Assembly: GCA_941918925.1 (NCBI GenBank)
Contig: OW799233.1
Span: 1 to 64,000, forward strand
Direction of reading: 5' to 3'
Length of the DNA: 64,000 nucleotides
From: Phyto melanocephala
Lineage: Eukaryota; Arthropoda; Insecta; Diptera; Rhinophoridae
In this document: positions 54,641 through 64,000 of the stretch, piece after piece
Numbering within the stretch: the stretch's first letter is position 1
Layout: each line of letters starts with the position of its first letter
Made by a program: the position numbers and the translations under genes
The notes under the pieces: generated by a model
What the model was told of the DNA's origin: nothing
Seen by the model: only the letters and a program-made list of their open reading frames with translations
Database searches by the model: none

Positions 54641-55905
54641 TATGTATACAAATGTTAAAAAGTTAAAAAAAAAACCTTGAAGAAAAAATTTTTATGAAAA
54701 AGAAATGTTACAATATAAACATCTGCTTTCGAATCGTAGCCACATTTTCTATTTCCCGGTATCCCGAAAAATAATCCCTTGAAATCGGGAAGATTAAATA
54801 ACTCAAATTTCCGGGAAAAACCCCTATTTATAGCACAAAATGTATTATTTTGTTATTTACAGTAATCGCTATGGAATAATCTATTTATACTAAAATATGT
54901 ATCACTTTGTATAACTTCGATATGCTAGTAAAATTTTTTCATAAATTTAGTCTTTCAATGAAAGTCGGTGTTAAAGTAGGCGTGTCAATGTAGTTTCCGC
55001 TAATAAATAAACAGATATTTATATATAGTCCTTTATATGAATTTAAGATAAAACGTTATATGGGAGGCAGGTTATATGGGTTAAAGTTGGCGTGTCACCT
55101 AAATTTTCAATGACATTGACTAGAAGGATACATATATGTAGCAAATTTCATCATCATACCTCTAATTTTGTAATTTTTATGAGTTTTTAAACTTCATTAA
55201 CAGTGGATAACGTGATAAGTGGGCGTTATAGTAGGCGTGTCGAAGTTGTTTTTGCTAATGAGTACAACTTAGATATTTCAATATAGTCCTTTATTATTTC
55301 AAAATCTTTATTCATAGAGAAATTATATGAATTTGAGATAAAACGTTATATCGGAGGTGGGCGTAAAGTGGGCCTGTCATATTTATTTTCTGTTACAACA
55401 AAGCATTTGACCAAAAAGCAATTCGTGCAAAATTTCAGAATCGTACATCTAATTTTGTCAGTTTTATTAGGTTTTAAATTTTAAATAAACCGAAAAATAC
55501 ACTGTGCGGTATAAATTTTCGTACATTTTGATCTATAACTCCTTTTCTAATGCATAGATTTAAGCAATTTTCGGGGAAAAATATTGGTTTTACTCGGGAA
55601 ATATATATTCAAAGTCTCATGACTCTACGTTAATGCGTTTGGACACAATTCCATTTTATTCGATGTTGGAAGGACTCGGTTTATTCGACCTACTCTTGCA
55701 TTACGAGCTATAACTCTCTTCCTTATATTCCGATTCAGCCCGTTTCCCGTTTACCAAACAAACCTTGTGTATAAGAAAGATTCTGGCAAAATTTTAGCAC
55801 CCTAGCTTTTTCGGTACGACCTCTATCGTGCTTTCAACAGACGGACGTTTACCAAACAAAAATTGTGTATAAGAAAGATTCTGGCAAAATTTTAGCACCC
55901 CAGCT

Positions 55906-56470
55906 TTTTCGGTATGACCTCTATCGTGCTTTTAACAGACGGACATAGCTAGATCGTCATTAAATCAAACCCGGATTCAGAATATATATACTTTATGGGG
56001 TCTAAAATTGATATTTCGATGGAATGACAAAATGAATATACCCCCACCATTTTTTTGGTGGCGGGTATAAAAACAGAGGCAGTCGTGCTTATTTGCTCAT
56101 ATCTCAGAAAGTTATGGGGCGATTGTGCTGAATTTCAACAGCGATTCATTCCCGGATATTTTTAAAAGATTGATACCATACACAGATTTTCGGTATGACC
56201 TCTATCGTGCTTTCAACAGACGGACATAGCTAGATCGTCATTAAATCAAACCCGGATTCAGAATATATATACTTTATGGGGTCTAAAATTGATATTTCGA
56301 TGGAATGACAAAATGAATATACCCCCACCATTTTTTTGGTGGCGGGTATAAAAACAGAGGCAGTCGTGCTTATTTGGTCATATCTCAGAAAGTTATGGGG
56401 CGATTGTGCTAAATTTCAACAGCGATTCATTCCCGGATATTTTTAAAAGATTGATACCATACACAGATCA
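55906..56470 (+). repeat. ~281-bp tandem duplication across a DINE-B/DINE-A junction
   Basis: TTTTCGGTATGACCTCTATC begins near 55907 and again near 56188; both copies run through the DINE-B terminal hairpin into AACAGAGGCAGTCGTGCTT and on to GATACCATACACAGAT. The two copies differ by only a few bases (TTTTAACAG versus TTTCAACAG, GCTCATAT versus GGTCATAT). Confidence 0.85.
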
Positions 56471-56660
56471 GAAGAACATATAGTTGCTTCTAAAAGTTGA
56501 TTTCAACCAGCACACGGACAGACGGTCATGGCTAAATGGACTCCTCTATTCATAAGCTTTCAGAAAATATATACTTTATCGGAAATGAAAATTGTAGAAA
56601 TTACAAACAAAATGACAAAGCTATATATACATTTGTGCACCCCAGGTGAAGGGTATAAAA

Positions 56661-57595
56661 ATGGAGACATTTTTAAAATGAAATTTCACTTTCCTGTGTA
56701 AACGCACAAGAAATTTACAGTGGTCTATTTCATAGAAATTTTTATTTATAATACGTATACAGAAATTTCATAAAATTAATTTCATGTGTAAATGCAGATT
56801 TAAAAAATGATCTTGGAAACTAAATAATAGAATAAATGAAATAAAAATGATTTATAATAAAATTTATTGTTTAAATATATCTATATGAATGTAATATACT
56901 TAATGTCAATGTTTGGATGTTTGTTACTCAATTCGACAAAAACGGCTGAACGGAACAAAATTAATTTGGCAGATATACATACATATGTATATAGCTCATA
57001 CGCTCGAATATCAGGAAGCACATAGTCCGTTAACATGGTGCGATAACGGTTGCCATTGACGGTAACATTCTGATTTGCCTAATTTTTGAAGAAATATGAA
57101 CTAATGAATCGACAAACTACTACAAAAATTATTTTTTTTTCTGCAAAAAAATTATCATTTTCCATTTCTGTTTCTTAGTGTTTCTTAGGGATATTTTTTC
57201 TTAAAAGTTTAAGTGGGTGTATCACTCACCTTGTAAACAAAATCAACCGTTTTTGCCGCATATTGTGAATATTGTAATACCTGAAGTCTTCAATGTTCGT
57301 GTAGGGTATATTAACAGCACGCACAGTTGAACTTCAAAATAAAAATTGGCGTGGCACCTTCAATATTAAGAAAATACATTTAATGAGATATCTAGAAAAC
57401 TTTTACATCTATAATCTGAAACTTTGTGTGTTTTACTTTTATCTCATTTGTCTTTTTTCAACAATAAATCGATATGATCAGAGTACGGGAAGTAATACCT
57501 TCCATACAAAAAGTTATATTATATGATTTAATATTGAGTTTTCAATCCTGATATTTGACATTTTAATAAAATTTGTAGAATTCATTCCTATTATT
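56661..57595. other. AT-rich stretch with small transposon remnants
   Basis: Apart from the mariner fragment at 56993-57100 it contains an ACGGCTGAACGGAACAAAAT segment (56940-56990) of a kind common in insect repeats. No gene is supported. Confidence 0.45.
56993..57100 (-). pseudogene. Mariner transposase fragment
   Basis: Minus-strand frame: YFFKN, stop, ANQNVTVNGNRYRTMLTDY, then VLPDIRAYEL. This is the segment that follows the second catalytic block in IS630/Tc1/mariner transposases and would directly continue the type of protein at 29774-30031. One internal stop; dead. Confidence 0.7.
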
Positions 57596-57599
57596 ATTA

Positions 57600-58470
57600 C
57601 AAAGGATCAAATGAGGGGAGTGCTATCTCTCACACAAAAAAAAATATATTAAATGGCATATCTGCAGAACTTTGATTGTTATAAATTCGGTGTAATTGTC
57701 TGGGATACTAGATTATCATAAAAAAAACAAAAAAAAAATCTATGACAAAAAGTGATTTTACAGGGGTTCAACTGGTGACGAAATGATTAAATTTAGGTGA
57801 AAACACTAATGATGTTAACATTAGCGTATCATTGGAGATCATGTGTTTACATGAATATTTTAATGAACTGCATTCTATTTTAACAAGTGCATAGAACTCA
57901 TGCATTTATGGTGAAAAGCATCCGCTGTTACATGAGTTAATTTTGTAAGATATTTTGCATGATGTTGCATTTATTTTTAAGCAAATTGCTTCGCATTTAA
58001 GGAATCATTTAGAATTATTGCTTTTACACAATTAATTTAGAAGTCTTTAAAATGTAATTTGCTTTGCACTACTTCAATTTTATTTTTGCTGGGTACTTAA
58101 TACTTTATAATGGTTCAATAATTTACAAAACATATGTATTTAAAAAATATATTCAAAAACTTACATTGGTAATGTTGTCCATGTTTGCTCAGAAATGTAA
58201 TGATCAAATGAGGGGAGTGTTAACTCTCACACAAAAAAATATACATATATTAAATGGCATATCTGCGGAACTTTGATTGTTATAAATTCTGTGTAACTGT
58301 CTGGGATATTAGATTATCATAAAAAAAACAAAAAAATCTATGACAAAAAGTGATTTTGCATGACTTTCTGATGGTTCAATACTTTACAAAATATATGTAT
58401 CTAGAAAATATGTATTTTCAAAAACTTTCAATATTGGTAATGTTGTCCATGTTTGCTCAGAAATGTAATG
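57600..58470 (+). repeat. Partial tandem duplication, first unit interrupted by a short repeat
   Basis: 57600-57770 (GATCAAATGAGGGGAGTG, CTCTCACACAAAAAAA, GGCATATCTGC) recurs at 58200-58370, and 58105-58205 (TGGTTCAATA, GTAATGTTGTCCATGTTTGC) recurs at 58370-58470. The first unit holds a full short repeat (57752-58094); the second has only its beginning (GTGATTTTGCA), so the insert was deleted there. Confidence 0.75.
57752..58094 (+). repeat. Short CAGGGGTTCAACTGG repeat family, full copy
   Basis: Runs from AAAAAGTGATTTTACAGGGG through GATGTTGCATTTATTTTTAA to TTGCACTACTTC and TTTTTGCTGGGTA. About 345 bp. It has no coding frame, and the class is unknown; a MITE is plausible. Confidence 0.65.
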
Positions 58471-58757
58471 GAAAATCGTATATGTATATATATAATAATT
58501 TCAGAGGTTTATAACTCGATAACTAAGCGTTTCATTGGAGGTTCGTTAATAAACTAAATTTAAACCTAATATTAAAATATGTGTTCTAATGAATACAATG
58601 CAAAAACTTTGTTAGGTTAGATTTACTAAAACTTTCAAGTTGGTAGGCACTACTGATTATACCGCAGCACAATATGTACATATGTATATGAAAACTTTAG
58701 AGGTCTCGTGTAGTCATGCAATAACAATAGTTTGTATCACTATTCATCTCTTATGAA

Positions 58758-58788
<31 letters not shown>

Positions 58789-58942
58789 AAACATCTCATT
58801 GTAAAATTATAAATTTACGTATGCATGTTAAAAAAATAAATAAAAAAACTTAAAAAAATAAAAAAAAATTAAAAAAATAAAAAAAAAATTGAATAAAAAA
58901 TAAAAAAGATATAAAAAAAAAATAATAAAAATATAAATAATA

Positions 58943-59099
58943 ATATACCTTTGTTTGTGTCTAAAACATAAAGACGAGTGTTAAATGTTTTGATAAGTCA
59001 GTTTGTATTTTAACTTTAAAACGAAACCTTTGAAATAAAATATACTTGAAGTCTCCATACAGAAAGTGCAGCGTTTATTTTATTTTATCAAACACAACA
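58943..59099 (+). repeat. 5' LTR, truncated
   Basis: Matches the last ~157 bp of the 3' LTR and ends AACACAACA. About the first 130 bp (from TGTAATG) are missing; the junction lies in A/T-rich DINE sequence. Confidence 0.85.
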
Positions 59100-59103
59100 G
59101 AAT

Positions 59104-59116
59104 TGGCGACGAAGGT
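59104..59116 (+). promoter_or_regulatory. Primer-binding site
   Basis: TGGCGACGAAGGT lies 4 bp after the 5' LTR, beginning with the TGG expected to pair with a tRNA 3' CCA. The tRNA was not identified. Confidence 0.65.
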
Positions 59117-59153
59117 AAAAGTAAGAGCAACGTATCGTGCATAACCTCATGAA

Positions 59154-60043
59154 ATGGAGGCTCAGGTTAATCAACTATTACAAGCCATTGCGGCCATGGA
59201 CGCTGCAATGGAACGCCAACAATTACAGCAAACATCAAACACAAGTTTTAACATAATTTCAAATTTTGACCCGAAAATAGAGCAATTTAAAACATACAGG
59301 GAACGATTGGAAATACATTTTCAAATAAAAAAGATTTTTCAGAACAAAGTGATGTGTGCAAAATTGTTGTTACAATACATCGGCCCATCAATCTATACTC
59401 TGCTTATTACGTTGGCGGCACATAAAAACGTAAACCAGTTAGAATACAATGACATTGTGGCATTGTTAGAAGCACATTTTTGCCCTAAAAAGAATGTTCT
59501 AGTAGAACAACACCGTTTTCTTTGTGAAGTGCAGAATGAACACCAATCCATTGCAGATTTCGTGGCGGTATTGCAAAAACCTACAACTGATTGTGCATTT
59601 GTGTGTGAATGTAAAAAGTCGGTGGCAGACATTTTTCTTACAGCACAGTTTATCATAGGGGTACGTGATAGTTACATTCGTGAACAACTGCTTCAAAATC
59701 GGCGTTTAAGGAAATCGTAGAAAAAGCAACATCGTTAGAGGCTGCAAAAATTGACAACAAAATAATTGCAAACAATTCGTCGTGTTCAACAAGTGATGTA
59801 CATCAAACACAATCCCTAAGAACTAATTATCGTAAGAGCAGAAATCGTAGCAAGTCCACCTTAATAAGTCGAATGTCAAAATCAAAGACAAGAGTAAACT
59901 ACAGCGAACTAGGTATCGAAGGGCTGTGTCTCAGATGTGGTCGCAGTAACCATTTATCAACGGAATGTAATGTAAACAAAAACAACATTAAATGTAAATC
60001 GTGTGGCAAGTCAGGCCATGTCAAACAAGTATGTATCCAAAGT
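59154..60043 (+). pseudogene. gag of the LTR element, frameshifted
   Basis: ATG at 59154 opens 188 codons with a capsid-like region (FDPKIEQFKTYRERLEIHF). The frame ends at 59720; the continuing sequence is one frame off, from about 59702 (AFKEIVEKATSLEAAK). Near the end are two CCHC zinc knuckles, CLRCGRSNHLSTEC and CKSCGKSGHVKQVC (about 59930-60034), the nucleocapsid signature. The stop is at 60041-60043. A frameshift makes it non-functional as one protein. Confidence 0.8.
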
Positions 60044-60329
60044 TAACTTTACGTCTAGACGAGCCATCGAACAAGAACAAAACATCGACAACAGCGGTCC
60101 ACACCAGGCAAATTCATGTGCGCACAAAAAATTGTTCGTTGTTCAAACAAATCGATGGCTGGTGTGGACCGTACGTAAATAAAACAGAACAAATTAAACA
60201 ATAACAAAACATCAAATGCTGTCGAAACATATGTAAGTGATCAAGAATATTTTGGAATTAACCAGATCATCGACATCTACAGTAAAAACGTTATTTCGTC
60301 TGTAGACACACACATTTTTTACAAAAAAG

Positions 60330-60765
60330 TTAATAGAGGATAAGGAACAAGTATTCGAAGTTGATTCAGGTGCGGGTTACATGCTATTACTGTAAAAAGA
60401 CTTTAGAAAACTGAATATAGAAGCAAAAATAAACAAAACAAATATTGCTTTTTGAGCATATACCGGAGATATTTTTGTGCCGTTGGGTGTAGTTAACGTT
60501 AAATATAAAAATATGTCGTCCAAACAAGACATGTATATTGTGTCATCAAAACATACAGCTTTATTGGGTCGTGTTTGGATAAGACATTTGAAAATCAACC
60601 TGGCAGATATTGATCAAAACGATTGTGAACAAGGTAAGCAACAAATAAACGTCATAAATCAAATTGAGCAACAGTTCCCAGAAATTTTTCAAGAGAAAGT
60701 AGGGTGCATCCCTGAAGCTACACGAAGGAGCAAAACTAGTTTTTATAAAAGAAAGACAAGTTAAT
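60330..60765 (+). pseudogene. pol: retroviral-type protease remnant
   Basis: EVDSGAGY around 60357 holds the DSG catalytic motif; LLGRVWIRHLKI at about 60570 is the conserved block near the protease end. Stops lie between these parts (for example at 60393), and the link to the reverse transcriptase is out of frame. Confidence 0.7.
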
Positions 60766-61191
60766 ACAAGCAACTGGGGTTTAGCACTTGTAGTTATACC
60801 AAAGCCAGATGGTAATGTCCGGTTGTGTGCGGACTACAAGGTCGCAATTAATCCACAGTTAGAGCAGCACATTATCCGATCAAAAGGATGGACGAATTTA
60901 GATTTGTATAAAGCATATCTACATGTATTAGTAGATGATGAGAGTAAACATGTGCAAACCATTTCAACTCATAGAGGTACTTACTTAATGAACCGTTTGT
61001 CATTTGGAATAAAAACCGCCCCAAGCGAATTTAACCGTATTTTAGACCAAATTTTGCGGGAATTAGAAGGCACAATTTCATATTTTGATGACATAATAAT
61101 TCATGGCGAAACGTTACAGCAGTGCGAACGCAGGCTTATTAAGTGTCTCGAACGATTAAACAAGTATCAACTACACGTAAGCAAAAAATAG
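60766..61191 (+). pseudogene. pol: reverse transcriptase, first part
   Basis: Blocks in order: VIPKPDGNVRLCADYK, a shortened LDLYKAYLHV block in which roughly ten residues before it are missing, RLSFGIKTAPSEFNRI, and the YFDD catalytic box at 61081-61092 followed by IIIHG. A TAG at 61189 cuts it off directly before a CEYF segment that continues in the same frame. Confidence 0.85.
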
Positions 61192-61974
61192 TGCGAATAT
61201 TTTAAAACTCAAATAAAATATCTTGGATATGTGGTAAGTTATAACAAAATTTCGAAATGCCAAGAAAAAGTGGCGGCAATCATGAACCTACCACAACCAA
61301 AAAACGTAGATGACATAAGAAGGTTTCTCGGAATGGTTACCTATTATGCCAAGTTTATACCACACTCAGCACTTTCATTTCCGTTACGTCAACTGTTGGA
61401 AAAAAAAAAATAGAAAATTTGTATGGAATTCCTAGTGTGAGGAATCATTCAAAAGCTTAAAACAAGAAATACTAACAGACAGAGTGCTAATACCTTTTGA
61501 TGAAAGCTTGCCTGTAACCTTAGCTTGTGACGCCAGCCCAACCGGCATAGCAGCAGTGTTGTGTTTATTTCGCGGTCGTTAACGAAAGCAGAACGAAATT
61601 ATAGTCAACTCGATAGAGAAGCTCTGGCAATTATTTTTGCGGTTGACAAATTTTATATGTACTTTCATGGTAGAGAATTTACCTTATTGACCGATAATCG
61701 ACCACTTAGTAGAATCTTTCATCAAAACGCAAAAACACCAGCAATGAAATCTGCTAGACTACTTCGGTATGCATCATTTCTTCAAGGGTTCAACTATAAA
61801 ATAAAACACCGTAAATTAGAAGACAACACTAATGATGACTGCTTATCTAGAGCACCAATTAAAGAAACAACAAAGTTCAAACATTTTTTGGATGAGGAAG
61901 TACAAATCATTCAGGATCAAATAATCAATGAAATTTCTACATTTACAATAAATGCAACAAACATTGCTAAATAA
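61192..61974 (+). pseudogene. pol: reverse transcriptase thumb and RNase H
   Basis: CEYFKTQIKYLGYVV and RRFLGMVTYYAKFIP are the typical thumb/connection blocks, ending at TAG 61411. RNase H follows in pieces: LACDASPTGIAAVL (about 61520-61560), then after a frameshift SRSLTKAERNYSQLDREA, FHGREFTLLTDNRPL, and a terminal segment to the stop at 61972. Confidence 0.8.
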
Positions 61975-63132
61975 GAAGAACTTGACCCTGAATTGTCAAA
62001 ATTAAAGCAAGATCTTATAGATGGCCAAAATTATCAAGCTGAATACTCAATTCAAGACGGTGTTATATTCAGGGGTAATCGAATCGTAATACCATTAAAA
62101 TTGCGTGAGAAAGTTTTGAAAGAGCTGTATCACACACACGTTGGTATTGTAAAAATGAAGCAATTAGCACGTAAATATTGCTTCTGGAATGGTATAAATG
62201 GTGACATTGAGCGTATAGTGAAAGCATGTACGAATTGTGCTAAAGTGAGGAAAAATCTGCCAAGGGTAATTACACATCATTGGGAGAAGCCAAGTGAAAA
62301 TTTTCAGCGGGTACATATTGACTACGCCGGACCATTTTGAAACCACCATTTTTTATTCGTAGTAGATGCAACTACGATTGCATTATTGCAGGATATTTTT
62401 GCGTCACATGATTTCCCACAAATAATCGTATCAGACAACGCCACTATTTTCCAAAGTTGTATTTTTAAAAGTTATTGTGCCGAAAGTGGAATTATACAAA
62501 AGATTATAGCCCCTGGGCATCCAGCAACAAATGGCTTAGCCGAGAGGTATGTGCAAATTCTCAAATCAAAATTAAAGGCTGTTGAAGATGACGAAACACC
62601 ATTAAACATGAAAGTGCAGCAAATTCTTTTTCGCTTTAGAGCAACCCCATTAGCAAATGGGCATAGTCCTGCAAAACTCCATCTCGGTCATAAAATTCGG
62701 ACCAAGTTAGATGCCATGCGTCCAGTCAAATGTCCAAATTCAGTTTTAGTCACTCCCGCTGTTCGTCAAATTGATGTGGGAGATAGGGTACAGGTGCGAT
62801 GGTACGATAAAAATAAACCAACATGGAAATTTGGAACTATTAAAGCAAAATTGGGTCGCCTACATTACGGCTACGACATAAAACGTCACATAAATCAGCT
62901 CTACAAATCAGGGGTAGCTAAGCAAAAAAAATCCGTAACGTTTGCAGAACCACCACCACAGCAAAAATCTGTAATTGAGGAAATTCAAGTTGAACATCCA
63001 GTTACCAACCCCATAAATCCAAATCCAGAACCATATATTCAACCTCGACTTTTGATTGCACAAGACGAAACAAGAAGATCCAGCAGTATAAGAAGACCTC
63101 CAGCCCATTTTGAGGACTATGCACGCCATTAA
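61975..63132 (+). pseudogene. pol: integrase
   Basis: The zinc-binding region has HTHVG and a CTNCA pair (about 62140-62240). The first catalytic Asp is in VHIDYAGPF, cut by TGA at 62338-62340. After a deletion, VSDNAT (second Asp) and GLAERYVQ (Glu) follow, then a C-terminal domain with VGDRVQVRWY and a basic tail ending DYARH at 63132. Confidence 0.85.
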
Positions 63133-63133
63133 G

Positions 63134-63143
63134 CGTGGGAGAG
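63134..63143 (+). promoter_or_regulatory. Polypurine tract
   Basis: GTGGGAGAG directly precedes TGTAATG, the first bases of the 3' LTR, as expected for the plus-strand primer site. Confidence 0.7.
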
Positions 63144-63432
63144 TGTAATGTCACAAATAAGTAGAGGGCAACCCTTTTAATTGTCTGACATTTCTCTGTG
63201 TCCTTTTCTTCTTATATATACATACACATACGTACGAGTAGTAGAGGTTTTTTCGAGATCTGGAACATTCTGGGAGATATACCTTTTTTGTGTCTAAAAC
63301 ATAAAGACGCGTGTTACATGTTTTGATAAGTCAGTTTGTATTTTAACTTTAAAACGAAACCACTGAAATAAAATATACTTGTAGTCTCCATACAGAAAGT
63401 GCAGCGTGTATTTTATTTTATCAAACACAACA
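63144..63432 (+). repeat. 3' LTR, complete (289 bp)
   Basis: Starts TGTAATGTCACAAATAAG after the purine tract and ends TCAAACACAACA, giving the usual TG...CA ends. Confidence 0.85.
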
Positions 63433-63644
63433 ATATGGTTGCTTCTTAAAGTTGATTTCAACTAACACATGGACAGACGGACATGGCTAAATGGACTCCT
63501 CTATTCATAAGCTCTCAAAAATATATATACTTTATAGGGTCAAAAATGAAAATTTTAGAAATTACAAACGGAAGGACAAAGCTATATATACCCTTGTGCA
63601 CCACAGGTGAAGGGTATAAATTTCAAACGGAATGACAAACCTAC

Positions 63645-63925
63645 CCAGCAAAAAAATTGGAAGTAGTGCAAAGCGAATTACATTTAAAAGACTTCTAAAT
63701 CAATTGTGTAAAAGCATTAATTCTAAATGACTTCTTAACTGCAAAATAATTTGTCATAAATGATGTGCTTAAAAATTAATGCAACAGCATGCAAAATATC
63801 TTAAAGAATTCATGTAAACAAACAAATTCAACACATGAAATATCCGATAATTGTCACCAAATATGCATGAGTTCCATGCACTTATTAGAATGAAGTGCAG
63901 TTCATTAAAATAATAATAATATAAT
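63645..63925 (-). repeat. Short CAGGGGTTCAACTGG repeat family, reverse copy
   Basis: TACCCAGCAAAAAAATTGGA, then AGTAGTGCAAAGCGAATTAC, through to GTGCAGTTCATTAAAAT: reverse of the 3' two thirds of 57752-58094. Confidence 0.7.
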
Positions 63926-63934
63926 ATTAAAATC

Positions 63935-64000
63935 TATGACAAAAAAGTGATTTTGCAGGGGTTCAACTGGTGACGAAGTGATTAAATTTAGGTGAAAACA
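63935..64000 (+). repeat. Short CAGGGGTTCAACTGG repeat family, copy cut by window end
   Basis: AAAAAAGTGATTTTGCAGGGG to TTTAGGTGAAAACA, the beginning of the same repeat in plus orientation. It stands head to head with the reverse copy just before it, and may form one foldback unit with it. Confidence 0.65.

Larger units (their letters stand above)
50967..54826. mobile_element. hAT-like element with nested insertions
   Basis: Flanked by perfect 8-bp duplications TTTATAGC (50959-50966 and 54827-54834). Ends TGGGGTTTTTCCCCG and (reverse) TAGGGGTTTTTCCCGG, with matching subterminal TTTTCGGG..CCCG blocks. The 8-bp duplication and TAGGG-like end fit the hAT superfamily. Its interior holds a DINE-A (51313-52083) and a long-inverted-repeat element (52123-54202); own sequence is 50967-51312, about 52084-52122 and 54203-54826. 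No hAT transposase is left. Confidence 0.75.
50897..56071 (+). mobile_element. DINE-B copy 4, split by a hAT-like element
   Basis: The left end AACAAGTAAGAGCACTATATT with TATACCCACCAATTTT stops at 50966. The body resumes at 54827 (TTTATAGCACAAAATG) and runs to the CCACCATTTTTTTGGTGGCG hairpin near 56071. At 54908-54930 it reads CACTTTGTATAACTTCGATA, the unoccupied mariner site. Confidence 0.8.
50620..56660 (+). mobile_element. Outer DINE-A of the transposon nest (50620-50896 and 56072-56660)
   Basis: The left part starts AACAAGTAAGAGTGCTATATT, with palindrome TTCGGCCGTGCCGAA and AATACCCTTCACCATCATG. It resumes at 56072 with AACAGAGGCAGTCGTGCTT and ends at the TGAAGGGTATAAAA hairpin near 56660. 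An intact copy (43144-43930) shows that these two parts belong together. A DINE-B and its own passengers split it. A local tandem duplication (55906-56470) duplicated the inner junction. Confidence 0.75.
58943..63432 (+). mobile_element. Decayed mag-type Ty3/gypsy LTR retrotransposon
   Basis: Order: truncated 5' LTR (58943-59099), primer-binding site, gag, protease, reverse transcriptase, RNase H, integrase, purine tract and 3' LTR (63144-63432). There is no env-like frame after integrase. Gag and integrase resemble the mag/K02A2.6-like group from general knowledge. The shared LTR portions differ at about 6 of 147 positions, and frames are broken in several places, so the copy is old and inactive. 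Confidence 0.85.
58700..63620 (+). mobile_element. DINE-A copy (A-rich subfamily) split by an LTR retrotransposon
   Basis: The left piece, 58700-58942 (CGTGTAGTCATGCAATAAC and an A-rich island), lacks the very 5' tip. The right piece, 63433-63620, continues with GTTGATTTCAACTAACACAT, ATGGACAGACGGACATGG and the TATACCCTTGTGCACCACAG hairpin to GGTATAAA. The LTR element sits between. Confidence 0.7.

Overview
The window looks like nuclear DNA of a higher (schizophoran) fly. It is very AT-rich, has one spliced eight-pass membrane gene with long introns, and is packed with short mobile elements that resemble the DINE-1/INE-1 Helitron-like repeats of flies, plus mariner, hAT and mag-type Ty3/gypsy elements. 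A blow-fly- or house-fly-like calyptrate is my best guess, but no marker fixes the species.

Layout. (1) 1-24945 is a tandem satellite of 18 full copies of a 1355-bp unit plus a 559-bp partial one. The copies are essentially identical; one is 4 bp shorter. The array runs off the left edge. The first ~120 bp of each unit is a decayed terminus of DINE family B, a family also present as separate insertions to the right, so the satellite was at least partly built from a Helitron-like element. (2) 25474-49727, minus strand, is one gene that I read as tincar (tinc). It has seven coding exons with matching phases, 4251 coding bases and 1416 residues, with eight predicted membrane segments, a ~440-residue Ser/Thr/Asn-rich loop between segments 3 and 4, and a ~560-residue proline-containing C-terminal tail. 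Its 3' end lies about 0.5 kb from the satellite. Its introns of 9.7, 2.8 and 7.2 kb are crowded with transposons. (3) 49728-50619 is the 5' side of the gene. (4) 50620-56660 is a nest of transposons: DINE-A holds DINE-B, which holds a hAT-like element with an 8-bp target duplication, which holds another DINE-A and an element with ~520-bp terminal inverted repeats. (5) 56661-58690 holds repeat fragments and a local tandem duplication. (6) 58700-63620 is a DINE-A copy split by a decayed mag-type LTR retrotransposon. (7) 63645-64000 holds copies of a short repeat running off the right edge.

The most informative observations are these: the satellite carries a Helitron-like terminus; two DINE-B copies carry a mariner derivative at the identical TA while a third copy preserves the empty site, so the loaded element was itself mobilised; a retroposed dimeric tRNA-derived SINE has 14-bp target duplications; the subterminal motifs of DINE families A and B differ at both ends in a matched way; and one tinc intron appears to be GC-AG. 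No autonomous, intact transposase or reverse transcriptase is visible. Apart from tinc I see no convincing host gene and no tRNA or rRNA gene.
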